From assembly GCF_902498065.1 (NCBI RefSeq), contig NZ_CABVIR010000007.1:186001-250000 (forward strand): a stretch of 64,000 nucleotides of DNA. The letters run 5' to 3'. Under the pieces are notes generated by a model that had not been told where the DNA came from, searched no databases, and worked only from the letters and a program-made list of their open reading frames with translations. Numbering within the stretch: the first letter of the stretch is position 1; each line of letters opens with the position of its first letter. Positions 1 through 8,723 of this stretch are shown here, in pieces. The position numbers and the translations under genes are program-made. This stretch comes from Pseudomonas fluorescens. Its GTDB lineage: Bacteria > Pseudomonadota > Gammaproteobacteria > Pseudomonadales > Pseudomonadaceae.

Positions 1-489
1 GCCGTCGAAGGCACCGAGTTTGCCGAGTGGCCGGTGGAAAAACTGGTGGCTGCCGTTCAGCAACTGCCGGAAAAACTCCGCGCGGCGGTGATCAATCAGG
101 GTGGCGGTCATGCCAACCATTCGCTGTTCTGGGAAGTCATGGTGCCCAACGGCGGCGGTCAGCCGGTCGGCGAATTGGCCAAGGCCATCGAGGAGCAGTT
201 GGGCGGCCTCGACCGTTTCAAGGAAGCGTTCACCAAAGCCGCGCTGACCCGTTTCGGCAGCGGCTGGGCCTGGCTGAGTGTGACGCCGCAAAAGAGGCTG
301 GTCGTTGAAAGCAGCGGCAACCAGGACAGCCCCTTGATGAACGGCAATACGCCGATTCTGGGGTTGGATGTCTGGGAGCATGCCTATTACCTGCAGTATC
401 AAAACCGCCGTCCCGAATACATCAACGCGTTTTACAACGTGATCAATTGGCCCGAAGTCGCTGCGCGCTATCAGGCTGCACTGGTTTAA
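1..489 (+). CDS. sodA: Superoxide dismutase (Mn type), 5'-truncated by the window edge
   Basis: The reading frame is open from base 1, so the N-terminus lies outside the window; the visible 162 residues cover the end of the helical domain and the whole C-terminal alpha/beta domain. The enzyme dismutates superoxide to hydrogen peroxide and oxygen in the cytoplasm. Visible signatures are GGHANHSLFW (active-site region), FGSGWAWL, and DVWEHAYY, which carries the Asp and His metal ligands. The outer-sphere Gln sits in NQDSPL, the arrangement of manganese enzymes; iron enzymes carry this Gln in the N-terminal half. A ZIP transporter gene follows 30 bp downstream, so the two could be co-transcribed. 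Confidence 0.95.
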   Translation, partial: AVEGTEFAEWPVEKLVAAVQQLPEKLRAAVINQGGGHANHSLFWEVMVPNGGGQPVGELAKAIEEQLGGLDRFKEAFTKAALTRFGSGWAWLSVTPQKRLVVESSGNQDSPLMNGNTPILGLDVWEHAYYLQYQNRRPEYINAFYNVINWPEVAARYQAALV

Positions 490-519
490 GTCTTCTAGAA
501 AAACAATCCTGGGCTGACT

Positions 520-1413
520 ATGGGCACTGAAACACTGGCGATCGGAAGTGGGCGGATGTTTCGTTACGCGTTTGGGTCGCTGTTACTGCTGGCGGGCATG
601 AGCTTGTTGGTCGCGCATGGGCTCGCGTGGCTGGATCTCGAGCCGAAACTGCTGCGCGCGTTGCAAGGCGGGGCGATTTGCGCCTTGGGCACGGCCTTGG
701 GCGCGGTGCCGGTGCTGGTGATTCGACGCATGCCTCAGGCGGTCAGCGATTCGCTACTCGGCTTTGGCGCCGGGGTTATGCTCGCCGCAACGGCATTTTC
801 GCTGATTGTTCCGGGCATTGCCGCCGCTGAAAGCCTGGGACTGACACCTTGGACGGCCAGCGGGCTGATCAGTTTCGGCATCATGCTTGGCGCGTTCGGG
901 CTGTATCTGGTGGATCGAAAGGTTTCCGGTGCTTCGCCGGAAATGCTCGTCGGCACGCTGGAGCGGCCGGTTATTCCGCCACGGATCTGGTTGTTCGTGT
1001 TTGCCATCATTGCCCACAACATTCCTGAAGGCATGGCGGTCGGTGTCTCGGCGGGTGGCGGCATGCCCGACGCCGACAGCCTGGCGATGGGCATTGCCTT
1101 GCAGGATGTGCCGGAAGGATTGGTGATTGCGTTGGTGTTGGCCGGGGCAGGGATGTCGCGGGTCAAGGCGTTCCTGATCGGCGCGGCATCAGGGTTGGTC
1201 GAACCGGTCTTTGCGCTGTTGTGCGCCTGGCTGGTGAGCCTTGCCGAGTTGCTCTTGCCGTTGGGGCTGGCGCTGGCGGCTGGGGCCATGCTGCTGGTGG
1301 TCACGCATGAAGTCATTCCCGAGTCGCGCCGCAATGGTCACGACAAGCTTGCCAGCCTTGGGCTGCTGATCGGGTTTTGTCTGATGATGGTGATGGATAC
1401 AGCGCTCGCCTAG
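520..1413 (+). CDS. ZIP-family divalent metal transporter
   Basis: A 297-residue polytopic inner-membrane protein with about eight hydrophobic segments. The family signature motifs are present: HNIPEG near residue 166 and QDVPEG near residue 194, which in ZIP proteins form the binuclear metal site in helices IV and V. The family imports Zn2+ and often Mn2+ or Fe2+. The position immediately behind a Mn superoxide dismutase gene is suggestive of manganese supply, but that is inference and the substrate cannot be read from sequence. The gene converges with ptsO, whose stop is only 8 bp away. Confidence 0.85.
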   Translation: MGTETLAIGSGRMFRYAFGSLLLLAGMSLLVAHGLAWLDLEPKLLRALQGGAICALGTALGAVPVLVIRRMPQAVSDSLLGFGAGVMLAATAFSLIVPGIAAAESLGLTPWTASGLISFGIMLGAFGLYLVDRKVSGASPEMLVGTLERPVIPPRIWLFVFAIIAHNIPEGMAVGVSAGGGMPDADSLAMGIALQDVPEGLVIALVLAGAGMSRVKAFLIGAASGLVEPVFALLCAWLVSLAELLLPLGLALAAGAMLLVVTHEVIPESRRNGHDKLASLGLLIGFCLMMVMDTALA

Positions 1414-1420
1414 GCGAGCG

Positions 1421-1696
1421 TTATTCGCCTTCGTCGAAGAAGTTGTTGATCAGCGCGACCAGCGCGTCCAGCGCTTCCTGTTCCTGCTCGCCTTCCGTGC
1501 TCAGATGGATTTTGGTGCCTTTGCCTGCAGCCAGCATCATCATGGCCATGATGCTTTTGCCGTCGACCGTGGACTGCGGCGTGCGTCCTACCCTGATCGT
1601 GCAATCCTTGAACTGACCGGCCACGCCGACGAACTTGGCGGAAGCGCGGGCATGCAGGCCCAGCTTGTTGATGATTTCGATTTCCAGAGCAGGCAT
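1421..1696 (-). CDS. ptsO: NPr, HPr-like phosphocarrier of the nitrogen PTS
   Basis: A 91-residue HPr-family protein. The phosphorylated His15 lies in GLHARA, and the regulatory-serine region GKSIMAMM is at residues 47-54. NPr relays phosphate from EI-Ntr (PtsP) to EIIA-Ntr (PtsN); it regulates rather than transports. It is the last gene of the minus-strand block rpoN-hpf-ptsN-rapZ-ptsO, 15 bp downstream of rapZ, the classical gamma-proteobacterial rpoN neighbourhood. Length and motifs match the family. Confidence 0.95.
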   Translation of the reverse strand: MPALEIEIINKLGLHARASAKFVGVAGQFKDCTIRVGRTPQSTVDGKSIMAMMMLAAGKGTKIHLSTEGEQEQEALDALVALINNFFDEGE

Positions 1697-1711
1697 CGCG
1701 ATGTGAATCCT

Positions 1712-2569
1712 TTAGCTGAGGTCGCGGTGGCGGACCTGGACGTTCTTCAGGGATTTTTGCAGGACCTGGCCCAGACGTTCGGTCAGGTAGACGGAGCGGT
1801 GATGCCCGCCGGTGCAGCCAATGGCAATGGTGACATAAGCGCGGTTGCTGGCGGCAAAGCGGGGCAGCCATTTGAGCAGGTACGTGGAAATGTCCTGGAA
1901 CATCTCCTCGACGTCCGGCTGGGCCGCCAGGTACTCGGCAACCGGTTGATCAAGCCCGGACTGCTCGCGCAGCTCCGGCTTCCAATAGGGGTTGGGCAGG
2001 CAACGCACATCGAACACCAGATCGGCGTCCACCGGCATGCCGCGTTTGAATCCGAACGACTCCACCAAAAACGCAGTACCGGGTTCCGGTTGGTTCAGCA
2101 GGCGCAACTTGATGGTATCGCGCAACTGATACAGGTTCAGGTTGGTGGTATTGACCTTGAGATCGGCGAGGTCGGCAATCGGCCCGAGCAGGTTGGTTTC
2201 ATCGTTGATCGCCTCGGCCAGCGAGCGGTTGGCGCTGCTCAACGGGTGACGACGGCGAGTTTCCGAAAAACGCTTCAGCAAGGTTTCTTCGTCGGCGTCC
2301 AGGTACAGGACATCGCATTGGATATGTCGGCTGCGAACTTCTTCGAGCAGTTCCGGAAACCGGCTCAAGTGGCTCGGCAAGTTGCGCGCGTCAATGGAGA
2401 CGGCCACCAGCGGCTGCGCAAGTTCGGTGTGGATCAGCGCGCGCTCGGCCAGTTCCGGCAACAACCCGGCAGGCAGGTTGTCGATGCAGTAATAGCCGTT
2501 GTCTTCGAGAACATCGAGCGCGGTACTTTTACCTGAGCCGGAGCGGCCACTGACGATGATCAAACGCAT
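1712..2569 (-). CDS. rapZ: RNase adapter protein RapZ
   Basis: A 285-residue P-loop ATPase of the RapZ (formerly YvcJ/YhbJ) family. The Walker A motif GRSGSGKST is at residues 8-16. The C-terminal half carries the conserved GCTGGHHRSV segment. In enterobacteria RapZ senses glucosamine-6-phosphate and delivers small RNAs to RNase E; in pseudomonads its target is less clear. The gene starts 2 bp after the ptsN stop, implying translational coupling within the nitrogen-PTS operon. Confidence 0.95.
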   Translation of the reverse strand: MRLIIVSGRSGSGKSTALDVLEDNGYYCIDNLPAGLLPELAERALIHTELAQPLVAVSIDARNLPSHLSRFPELLEEVRSRHIQCDVLYLDADEETLLKRFSETRRRHPLSSANRSLAEAINDETNLLGPIADLADLKVNTTNLNLYQLRDTIKLRLLNQPEPGTAFLVESFGFKRGMPVDADLVFDVRCLPNPYWKPELREQSGLDQPVAEYLAAQPDVEEMFQDISTYLLKWLPRFAASNRAYVTIAIGCTGGHHRSVYLTERLGQVLQKSLKNVQVRHRDLS

Positions 2570-2571
2570 GA

Positions 2572-3036
2572 TTACTGCCCGTTTTGCTCGTTCAGGACAA
2601 CCTGATACAAGGCTTCATTGCTCGGAGCGCTGCGCAGTTTTTCGCGCACTTCCTTGCGATCGAGCATGCTGGCGATCTGGCGCAGTAGCTCCAGGTGCGC
2701 ATCGGTAGCGGCTTCCGGGACCAGCAGAACGAACAGCAGGTCAACCGGTGCGCCATCGATGGCGTCGAAATCGATGGGAGCGTCCAGGTGCATCAAGGCA
2801 CTGATGGGCGAGATACAGCCTTTGAGGCGGCAGTGAGGAATGGCGATGCCGTTGCCAAAACCGGTCGAGCCGAGTTTTTCACGGGCAATCAACGCCTCGA
2901 AGACAACTTGCATCTCCAGATCCGGCACTTCCCGGGCGATCAGGTTGGCAATTTGCTCGAGGGCTTTCTTTTTGCTGCCGCCCGGCACGTTCACGAGGGA
3001 ACGGCCGGGGGTCAGGATGCTTTCAAGTCGGATCAT
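2572..3036 (-). CDS. ptsN: EIIA-Ntr, nitrogen PTS regulatory protein
   Basis: A 154-residue PTS EIIA type-2 domain protein. The phosphorylated histidine is His68 in GIAIPHCR. EIIA-Ntr receives phosphate from NPr and acts as a signalling protein affecting potassium transport, carbon storage and sigma-54-dependent expression. It lies between hpf (12 bp upstream) and rapZ (2 bp downstream), as in most pseudomonads. Confidence 0.95.
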   Translation of the reverse strand: MIRLESILTPGRSLVNVPGGSKKKALEQIANLIAREVPDLEMQVVFEALIAREKLGSTGFGNGIAIPHCRLKGCISPISALMHLDAPIDFDAIDGAPVDLLFVLLVPEAATDAHLELLRQIASMLDRKEVREKLRSAPSNEALYQVVLNEQNGQ

Positions 3037-3048
3037 GGGTTGGGAGTG

Positions 3049-3357
3049 TTAACGACCGGTCGCGCCCTGGAGGAGGCTCTGGGTCTTTTCCTTATGCTTT
3101 TTGAGTTGTTTATCCAGCTTGTCGGTCAATGCGTCGATCGCCGCGTACATATCGGTATGTTCCGCGTTGGCGACCACTTCATTGCCGGGAATATGCAGCG
3201 TGGCTTCGATTTTCTGCTTCAGCTTTTCGACCGTCATCGTGACCTGCACGTTGGTGATCTTGTCGAAATGCCTCTCTAACCGTTCGAGTTTTTCGCCGAT
3301 GTAGGTGCGAAGAGGTTCGGTCACTTCCAGTTGGTGTCCACTGATGTTGACTTGCAT
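3049..3357 (-). CDS. hpf: Ribosome hibernation promoting factor, short form
   Basis: The protein starts MQVNISGHQL and is 102 residues long, the usual size of short HPF (YhbH). An in-frame upstream start would add 18 residues with no family similarity. The chosen ATG is preceded by a strong AAGGAG ribosome binding site 7 nt away, which decides the start. HPF binds the 30S decoding centre in stationary phase and drives 100S ribosome dimer formation. Its place just behind rpoN and ahead of ptsN is conserved. Confidence 0.93.
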   Translation of the reverse strand: MQVNISGHQLEVTEPLRTYIGEKLERLERHFDKITNVQVTMTVEKLKQKIEATLHIPGNEVVANAEHTDMYAAIDALTDKLDKQLKKHKEKTQSLLQGATGR

Positions 3358-3431
3358 ACAGCTTCTCCTTCGTTGCCAGTGCATAAAGCGGTAGACCAGA
3401 TGATCTACCACTGGAACGCTGTGGCGTGGCT

Positions 3432-4925
3432 CTACATCAACCGCTTGCGTTCGCTCGAAGGCGCGATCCCGAGGGATTCGCGGTACTTGGCGACGGTGCG
3501 GCGAGCCACCTGAATGCCTTGTGCCTCCAGTAAACCAGCGATCTTGCTGTCACTCAACGGCTTTTTCTGATTTTCAGCGGCAACCAGTTTTTTGATGATC
3601 GCGCGGATCGCTGTGGACGAGCATTCACCGCCTTCGGAGGTGCTGACGTGGCTGGAGAAAAAGTACTTCAGCTCATATATGCCCCGAGGGGTATGCATGA
3701 ATTTTTGTGTGGTCACCCGCGAAATCGTCGATTCGTGCATGCCCACCGCTTCGGCGATGTCATGCAGTACCAACGGCTTCATCGCTTCGTCGCCGTATTC
3801 CAGAAAACCGCGCTGATGCTCGACGATCTGGGTGGCAACTTTCATCAGGGTTTCGTTGCGGCTTTGCAGGCTCTTGATGAACCAGCGGGCTTCTTGCAAC
3901 TGATTGCGCATGAAGGTGTTGTCGGCGCTGGTGTCGGCGCGGCGCACAAAACCGGCATATTGGGCATTGACCCGCAGCCGTGGCACCGACTCCTGATTCA
4001 GTTCGACCAGCCAGCGCTCGTTGTCTTTGCGCACGATCACGTCGGGTACGACGTACTCGGCTTCACTGGATTCGATCTGCGAGCCAGGGCGCGGGTTGAG
4101 GCTCTGGACCAGTTCGATCACCTGGCGCAGTTCATCTTCCTTGAGCTTCATGCGGCGCATCAGCTGGCTGTAGTCACGGCTGCCGAGCAAATCAATGTAA
4201 TCGCTGACCAGGCGCTTGGCCTCGGCCAGCCAAGGTGTCTTGGCCGGCAGCTGGCGCAATTGCAGCAGCAGACATTCACCCAGGTTGCGGGCTCCGATGC
4301 CGGCAGGTTCGAATTGCTGGATGCGATGCAGGACGGCTTCGATCTCGTCCAGTTCGATGTCGAGTTCAGGGTCGAAGGCTTCGAGGATTTCCTCGAGGGT
4401 TTCGTCCAGGTAACCCTGGTTGTTGATGCAATCGATCAGGGTTACGGCGATCAGGCGATCGGTGTCGGACATCGGCGCCAGGTTCAGCTGCCACAGCAGG
4501 TGGCTTTGCAGGCTCTCACCGGCGGATGTACGGGTAGTGAAGTCCCACTCGTCGTCATCGTTGCTCGGCAGGCTGCTGGCGCTGGTTTGGTAGACATCTT
4601 CCCAGGCGGTGTCGACGGGCAGCTCGTTGGGAATGCGCTCGTTCCAGTCACCTTCCTCGAGGTTGTCCACCGTTGGGGCGGTTTCCTGGTAGGAGGGTTC
4701 CGAGACGTCGGCATTGGGTTGCTGTTCGGCTTTGTCGGCCAAGGGGTCGGCGTTATCGAAGTCGTCGCCTTCTTCCTGGCGTTCGAGCATCGGATTGGAC
4801 TCCAGGGCCTCCTGGATTTCCTGTTGCAGGTCCAGGGTCGACAATTGGAGCAGGCGGATGGCCTGTTGCAGCTGCGGTGTCATCGTCAGCTGCTGGCCCA
4901 TTCTCAAGACTAGCGATGGTTTCAT
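3432..4925 (-). CDS. rpoN: RNA polymerase sigma-54 factor
   Basis: The protein is 497 residues from the ATG that begins MKPSLVLRMGQQL. An upstream ATG would add 14 residues that do not look like RpoN. Region I is glutamine- and leucine-rich (QQLTMTPQLQQAIRLLQLS). An acidic region II follows, then the core-binding domain and helix-turn-helix. The diagnostic RpoN box ARRTVAKYRE is at residues 474-483 and recognises the -24 promoter element. The factor drives nitrogen, flagellar and other enhancer-dependent genes. Confidence 0.97.
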   Translation of the reverse strand: MKPSLVLRMGQQLTMTPQLQQAIRLLQLSTLDLQQEIQEALESNPMLERQEEGDDFDNADPLADKAEQQPNADVSEPSYQETAPTVDNLEEGDWNERIPNELPVDTAWEDVYQTSASSLPSNDDDEWDFTTRTSAGESLQSHLLWQLNLAPMSDTDRLIAVTLIDCINNQGYLDETLEEILEAFDPELDIELDEIEAVLHRIQQFEPAGIGARNLGECLLLQLRQLPAKTPWLAEAKRLVSDYIDLLGSRDYSQLMRRMKLKEDELRQVIELVQSLNPRPGSQIESSEAEYVVPDVIVRKDNERWLVELNQESVPRLRVNAQYAGFVRRADTSADNTFMRNQLQEARWFIKSLQSRNETLMKVATQIVEHQRGFLEYGDEAMKPLVLHDIAEAVGMHESTISRVTTQKFMHTPRGIYELKYFFSSHVSTSEGGECSSTAIRAIIKKLVAAENQKKPLSDSKIAGLLEAQGIQVARRTVAKYRESLGIAPSSERKRLM

Positions 4926-5109
4926 GGCAGGGGCTAAACACCTTATTCGCCGGCGCGCATGCGCCATCCACTACAGGGCGCCGAAGCGCCAAACATAAGC
5001 AAATTATATGCCCGAAACCGTAGCGTTTGCCTAGAGCGCTGTAACAATAAAAAACTATTGATTTTTTATCGAGACAATCGCTCGGACAACCAGCCAGACA
5101 CCTCAGCGC
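4926..5109. promoter_or_regulatory. rpoN-lptB intergenic region, probable rpoN promoter
   Basis: This 184-bp gap is the only sizeable break in the minus-strand kdsD-to-ptsO block. It is distinctly AT-richer than the flanking genes around 5040-5080, as expected for a promoter. No specific operator or strong terminator could be assigned. Confidence 0.35.
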
Positions 5110-5835
5110 TTACAGACGGAACTCGTGGCCCAGATAGACTTCTTTCACGAGGTCGTTGGCCAGGATGGTGGCCGAGTCACCTTCGGCGATCAGTTGGCCA
5201 TCGTTGACGATGTAGGCGGTTTCGCAGATATCCAGGGTTTCACGGACGTTGTGGTCAGTGATCAGCACGCCAATGCCCTTGGCCTTGAGGTGGTAGATGA
5301 TCTGTTTGATGTCGCCCACCGAAATCGGGTCCACACCGGCGAACGGTTCGTCGAGGAGGATGAATTTCGGGTTGGTCGCCAGTGCCCGGGCGATTTCCAC
5401 GCGGCGGCGTTCGCCACCGGACAGGCTCATGCCGAGGTTGTCGCGGATGTGGCTGATGTGGAATTCCTGCAGCAGGCTTTCCAGCTCTTTGCGACGATCG
5501 GCCTTGTCGAGTTCCTTGCGGGTCTCGAGGATCGCCATGATGTTGTCGGCGACCGAGAGTTTGCGGAAGATCGACGCTTCTTGCGGAAGATAGCCGATAC
5601 CGGCCTTTGCACGACCGTGCATCGGCTGGTGGCTGACGTCCAGATCATCGATCAGGACGCGGCCCTGATCGGCCTGAACCAGGCCGACAATCATGTAGAA
5701 GCAGGTGGTTTTACCGGCGCCGTTAGGGCCAAGCAGGCCGACGATCTGACCGCTGTCGATGGACAGGCTGACGTCGCGCACGACCTGACGGCTCTTGTAG
5801 CTCTTGGCCAGATGCTGAGCTTTCAGAGTTGCCAT
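5110..5835 (-). CDS. lptB: LPS export ABC transporter ATP-binding protein LptB
   Basis: A 241-residue ABC ATPase. Walker A GPNGAGKT is at residues 36-43, the signature LSGGE at 138-142, and Walker B FILLDEP at 158-164. It powers extraction of lipopolysaccharide from the inner membrane by LptFG and its passage to LptC-LptA. The start codon overlaps the lptA stop by one base (TAATG), so the two are translationally coupled. Confidence 0.96.
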   Translation of the reverse strand: MATLKAQHLAKSYKSRQVVRDVSLSIDSGQIVGLLGPNGAGKTTCFYMIVGLVQADQGRVLIDDLDVSHQPMHGRAKAGIGYLPQEASIFRKLSVADNIMAILETRKELDKADRRKELESLLQEFHISHIRDNLGMSLSGGERRRVEIARALATNPKFILLDEPFAGVDPISVGDIKQIIYHLKAKGIGVLITDHNVRETLDICETAYIVNDGQLIAEGDSATILANDLVKEVYLGHEFRL

Positions 5836-6383
5836 TACGGGGCCTTTTGCTCTTCGGTTTTCTTTTTCGGCTGGATCACCATGTCGATGCGCGGACGCGA
5901 TTCGGTCACATTGGTCCCTGTGGCACGACCGGCGCTGGCAAGCTTTTTATTGGTGTCGTAGACGATTTTCTCGCCTTGGGTGACGTTGCCGTCTTTATCG
6001 ACAACTTTGGCGCGATCGATCAGCACGACGCGGTCTTGCGAGGCGTGGTACTGGATGGTGACCCCCCAGCCCTGAACGGGCTTGGTGTCGCCTGCCGTTT
6101 GCAGTTGTTCGAAGTAGGCGAGGTTGCCCACCGAAGTCACCACGTCGATGTCGCCCGCAGGGGTGCGGGTCATGGTCACAGTATTGCCCTTAACGATCAT
6201 CGAGCCTTGGGTGATGATCACGTCACCTTTATAGGTGGCAATGCCGTTCTTGTCGTCCAGTTGGGCGTCGTCGGCCTGAATACGGATAGGCTGCTGTTGA
6301 TCGTTCGGCAGAGCCCAGGCGCTCACGCTTCCCAGTGCTGCGCCCAGACCGAGCAAAATAGGGAGAGTTTTAACGAGCCTCAT
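5835..6383 (-). CDS. lptA: LPS transport periplasmic protein LptA (LptH)
   Basis: A 182-residue periplasmic protein with a signal peptide of about 25 residues (hydrophobic core LPILLGLGAALG, cleavage after AWA). The body is an OstA/LptA beta-jellyroll domain (IRIQADDAQLDDKNG, then TYKGDVIITQGSM) that bridges LptC and LptD across the periplasm. In P. aeruginosa this protein is called LptH. The C-terminus ends in a lysine-rich tail. Its start overlaps the 3' end of lptC by 14 nt. Confidence 0.93.
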   Translation of the reverse strand: MRLVKTLPILLGLGAALGSVSAWALPNDQQQPIRIQADDAQLDDKNGIATYKGDVIITQGSMIVKGNTVTMTRTPAGDIDVVTSVGNLAYFEQLQTAGDTKPVQGWGVTIQYHASQDRVVLIDRAKVVDKDGNVTQGEKIVYDTNKKLASAGRATGTNVTESRPRIDMVIQPKKKTEEQKAP

Positions 6384-6942
6384 ACTGTCCTCTTACGTTC
6401 GATAGCAGGTGTATCCTGCTTTCTTTCAAATACGCTTTCATTCCCTTGCCAGTCGATACACCGCCAGCGCCGTCGATTCTAACGGGTTGCTCGGTCTGCG
6501 CATATTGCTGTTGCGGGAACACGGTCATGCGGGTGGAGGTAATCAGGGTCTTGCGGTTTTTCTCGTCGAAGCGCGTGATGCGCACCGAGTCGATCAGTTC
6601 GACCTGAGTGCCGTCCGGGTTGACTTCGCCGTGTTCGCTCTGGACGTGCCAAGGGAACTGGGTGCCGCGGAACAGGTTCAGGTCCGGGTTGGTCAACAGC
6701 GTCACTTCGGTCGCTTTCAGGTGTTCAACCTTGTCGGACGTCATCTCGTACTGCAGTTTGCCATCCGGCAGGTACTGCACGCTGTGCGCGTTGATCGCGT
6801 AGTAGTCGATCTCGCTCTCATTGACTGTAGCCACTGGCTTGTCGAGGAAGCGTTCCGGGCTGATGTTCCAGTAGCCGACCGCAGCAAAAATCGCTGCGAT
6901 GCAACCGAACACCAGGATGTTACGAAATTTCTTGCTCAGCAT
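6370..6942 (-). CDS. lptC: LPS export protein LptC
   Basis: A 190-residue protein beginning MLSKKFRNIL, with one N-terminal membrane anchor (residues about 6-24) and a periplasmic LptC beta-jellyroll. It receives LPS from LptBFG and passes it to LptA. The ATG at 6942 gives the family's usual length; an upstream start would overlap kdsC and add 11 unlikely residues. It begins 7 bp after kdsC. Confidence 0.93.
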   Translation of the reverse strand: MLSKKFRNILVFGCIAAIFAAVGYWNISPERFLDKPVATVNESEIDYYAINAHSVQYLPDGKLQYEMTSDKVEHLKATEVTLLTNPDLNLFRGTQFPWHVQSEHGEVNPDGTQVELIDSVRITRFDEKNRKTLITSTRMTVFPQQQYAQTEQPVRIDGAGGVSTGKGMKAYLKESRIHLLSNVRGQYEAR

Positions 6943-6949
6943 AGTTGGC

Positions 6950-7474
6950 TCACAGGTACGCGGCGTTGGCCGCATCGAGGCGGCCCTGGGCGCGCAGGAT
7001 CAATTCGCAGAATTCGCGAGCGGCACCCTCGCCACCACGGGTCTGGGTGATGCCGTGGGCGTGTTCACGCACGAAGCTGGCGGCATTGGCCACCGCCATG
7101 CCCAGGCCGACGCGGCGAATCACCGGCAGGTCTGGCAGGTCGTCGCCGAGGTAGGCGACTTGTTCATAGCTTAGATTGAGCTGGGCGAGAAGCTCGTCGA
7201 GCACCACCAGTTTATCTTCGCGGCCCTGATAAAGGTGGGGAATACCGAGGTTCTTCGCCCGTCGCTCGACCACCGGGGTCTTGCGGCCGCTGATGATAGC
7301 CGTCTGCACGCCCGCTGCCATCAACATCTTGATGCCCTGGCCGTCGAGTGTGTTGAATGTCTTGAATTCGCTGCCGTCTTCAAGGAAATACAGGCGTCCG
7401 TCGGTCAGGACGCCGTCGACGTCGAATACCGCGAGTTTTATCTGTTTGCCGCGTTGCAGCAGGTCCGCACTCAT
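6950..7474 (-). CDS. kdsC: 3-deoxy-D-manno-octulosonate 8-phosphate phosphatase KdsC
   Basis: A 174-residue HAD-superfamily phosphatase. The nucleophile and acid/base aspartates are in FDVDGVLTDG (residues 18-27), motif II is IISGRKT, and motif III is GDDLPDLPV. It dephosphorylates Kdo-8-phosphate to Kdo for LPS inner-core synthesis. It overlaps the kdsD stop by one base (TAATG), and the order kdsD-kdsC-lptC-lptA-lptB follows the pathway from Kdo synthesis to LPS export. Confidence 0.95.
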   Translation of the reverse strand: MSADLLQRGKQIKLAVFDVDGVLTDGRLYFLEDGSEFKTFNTLDGQGIKMLMAAGVQTAIISGRKTPVVERRAKNLGIPHLYQGREDKLVVLDELLAQLNLSYEQVAYLGDDLPDLPVIRRVGLGMAVANAASFVREHAHGITQTRGGEGAAREFCELILRAQGRLDAANAAYL

Positions 7475-8448
7475 TACATTACTCCCGCACGCAGCAAGTC
7501 GTGCATGTTCAAGGCGCCGACCGGGCGGTCTTCGCTATCGACCACGACCAGCGCGTTGATTTTATGGTCTTCCATGATTTTGAGTGCCTCGGCCGCGAGC
7601 ATCTCGGCGCGAGCAGTCTTGCCGTGGGCGGTCATGACCTGGTCGATCGTCGCGCTATGGATATCGATGCTGCGATCCAGGGTGCGGCGCAAATCGCCGT
7701 CGGTGAAGATCCCGGCGAGTTTGCCGTCGGCTTCGAGGATCACGGTCATGCCCAGGCCTTTGCGGGTCATTTCCATCAGCGCGTCCTTGAGCAGAGTGCC
7801 GCGCTGGACTTGCGGCAGCTCTTGCCCGGCGTGCATGACGTTTTCCACTTTCAACAACAGGCGTCGGCCCAGCGCACCACCGGGATGGGAAAACGCGAAG
7901 TCTTCAGCGGTGAAACCGCGGGCTTCGAGCAGCGCAACGGCCAGAGCATCGCCCATGACCAGCGCCGCGGTGGTCGACGACGTCGGTGCCAGGTTCAGCG
8001 GGCAGGCTTCATGCTCCACGTGCACGTTGAGGTTGACCTCGGCAGCCTTGGCCAGCGGTGAGTCGGGGTTGCCGGTCACGCTGATCAGTTTGATGCCCAG
8101 GCGCTTGATCAGCGGCAGCAGGGTGACGATTTCGTTGGTGGAGCCGGAGTTCGACAGGGCCAGGATGATGTCGTCGCGGGTGATCATGCCCATGTCGCCG
8201 TGGCTGGCTTCAGCCGGATGTACGAAGAAAGCCGTGGTGCCGGTGCTGGCCAGGGTGGCCGCGATCTTGTTGCCGATGTGCCCTGATTTGCCCATGCCGA
8301 CCACGACCACGCGGCCTTTGCTGGCCAGAATCATCTCGCAAGCGCGTACGAAATCTGCGTCGATATGGGGCAGCAAGCCTTGTACGGCTTCCAGTTCGAG
8401 GCGGATGGTGCGTTGTGCTGATTGAATCAGGTCGCTGGATTGGCTCAT
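7474..8448 (-). CDS. kdsD: D-arabinose-5-phosphate isomerase KdsD
   Basis: The protein starts MSQSSDLIQ and is 324 residues long. An upstream in-frame start would add 21 residues without family similarity. It has an N-terminal SIS sugar-isomerase domain (GMGKSGHIGNKIAATLASTG, about residues 50-69) and two C-terminal CBS domains. It converts ribulose-5-phosphate to arabinose-5-phosphate, the first committed step to Kdo. It is the first gene of the minus-strand block and is divergent from mlaF. Confidence 0.95.
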   Translation of the reverse strand: MSQSSDLIQSAQRTIRLELEAVQGLLPHIDADFVRACEMILASKGRVVVVGMGKSGHIGNKIAATLASTGTTAFFVHPAEASHGDMGMITRDDIILALSNSGSTNEIVTLLPLIKRLGIKLISVTGNPDSPLAKAAEVNLNVHVEHEACPLNLAPTSSTTAALVMGDALAVALLEARGFTAEDFAFSHPGGALGRRLLLKVENVMHAGQELPQVQRGTLLKDALMEMTRKGLGMTVILEADGKLAGIFTDGDLRRTLDRSIDIHSATIDQVMTAHGKTARAEMLAAEALKIMEDHKINALVVVDSEDRPVGALNMHDLLRAGVM

Positions 8449-8723
8449 GTCAGAAATCGTATAGCCTGATGAAAAGGCGGCGATTATAGCGGTAATGATC
8501 AAAACCCTCACGCAAGTTCGTCGCGCTTTGACATTCCCTTCTTCCGAAACCCTCTAAATGCTGCTTTTTGCCTGTCATGCTACTGAATATGGCCCGGCTT
8601 GGAGCTTGGGCGCTTGGCCTTTGCAGTGATATAGTTCGCCGCCAGTTCGGCCTGCCCGGGATGTATGTGCTTTCGCCAGAAAGTCAGGCGTCCGAGTGAG
8701 AGGCTGCATCGCAAGGAGTTTAG
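8449..8723. promoter_or_regulatory. kdsD-mlaF divergent intergenic region
   Basis: This 275-bp spacer separates the divergent kdsD and mlaF operons and must hold both promoters. A ribosome binding site AAGGAG lies 7 nt before the mlaF ATG. I see no clear palindromic operator and no further gene in it. Confidence 0.4.

Noticed and set aside
34..489. Superoxide dismutase starting at the GTG at base 34
   Set aside because: The frame is open to base 1 and the upstream codons continue the dismutase sequence, so the gene is truncated by the window rather than starting there.
3648..4913. A 421-codon plus-strand open frame
   Set aside because: It is antisense to rpoN, whose domains and RpoN box are clear.
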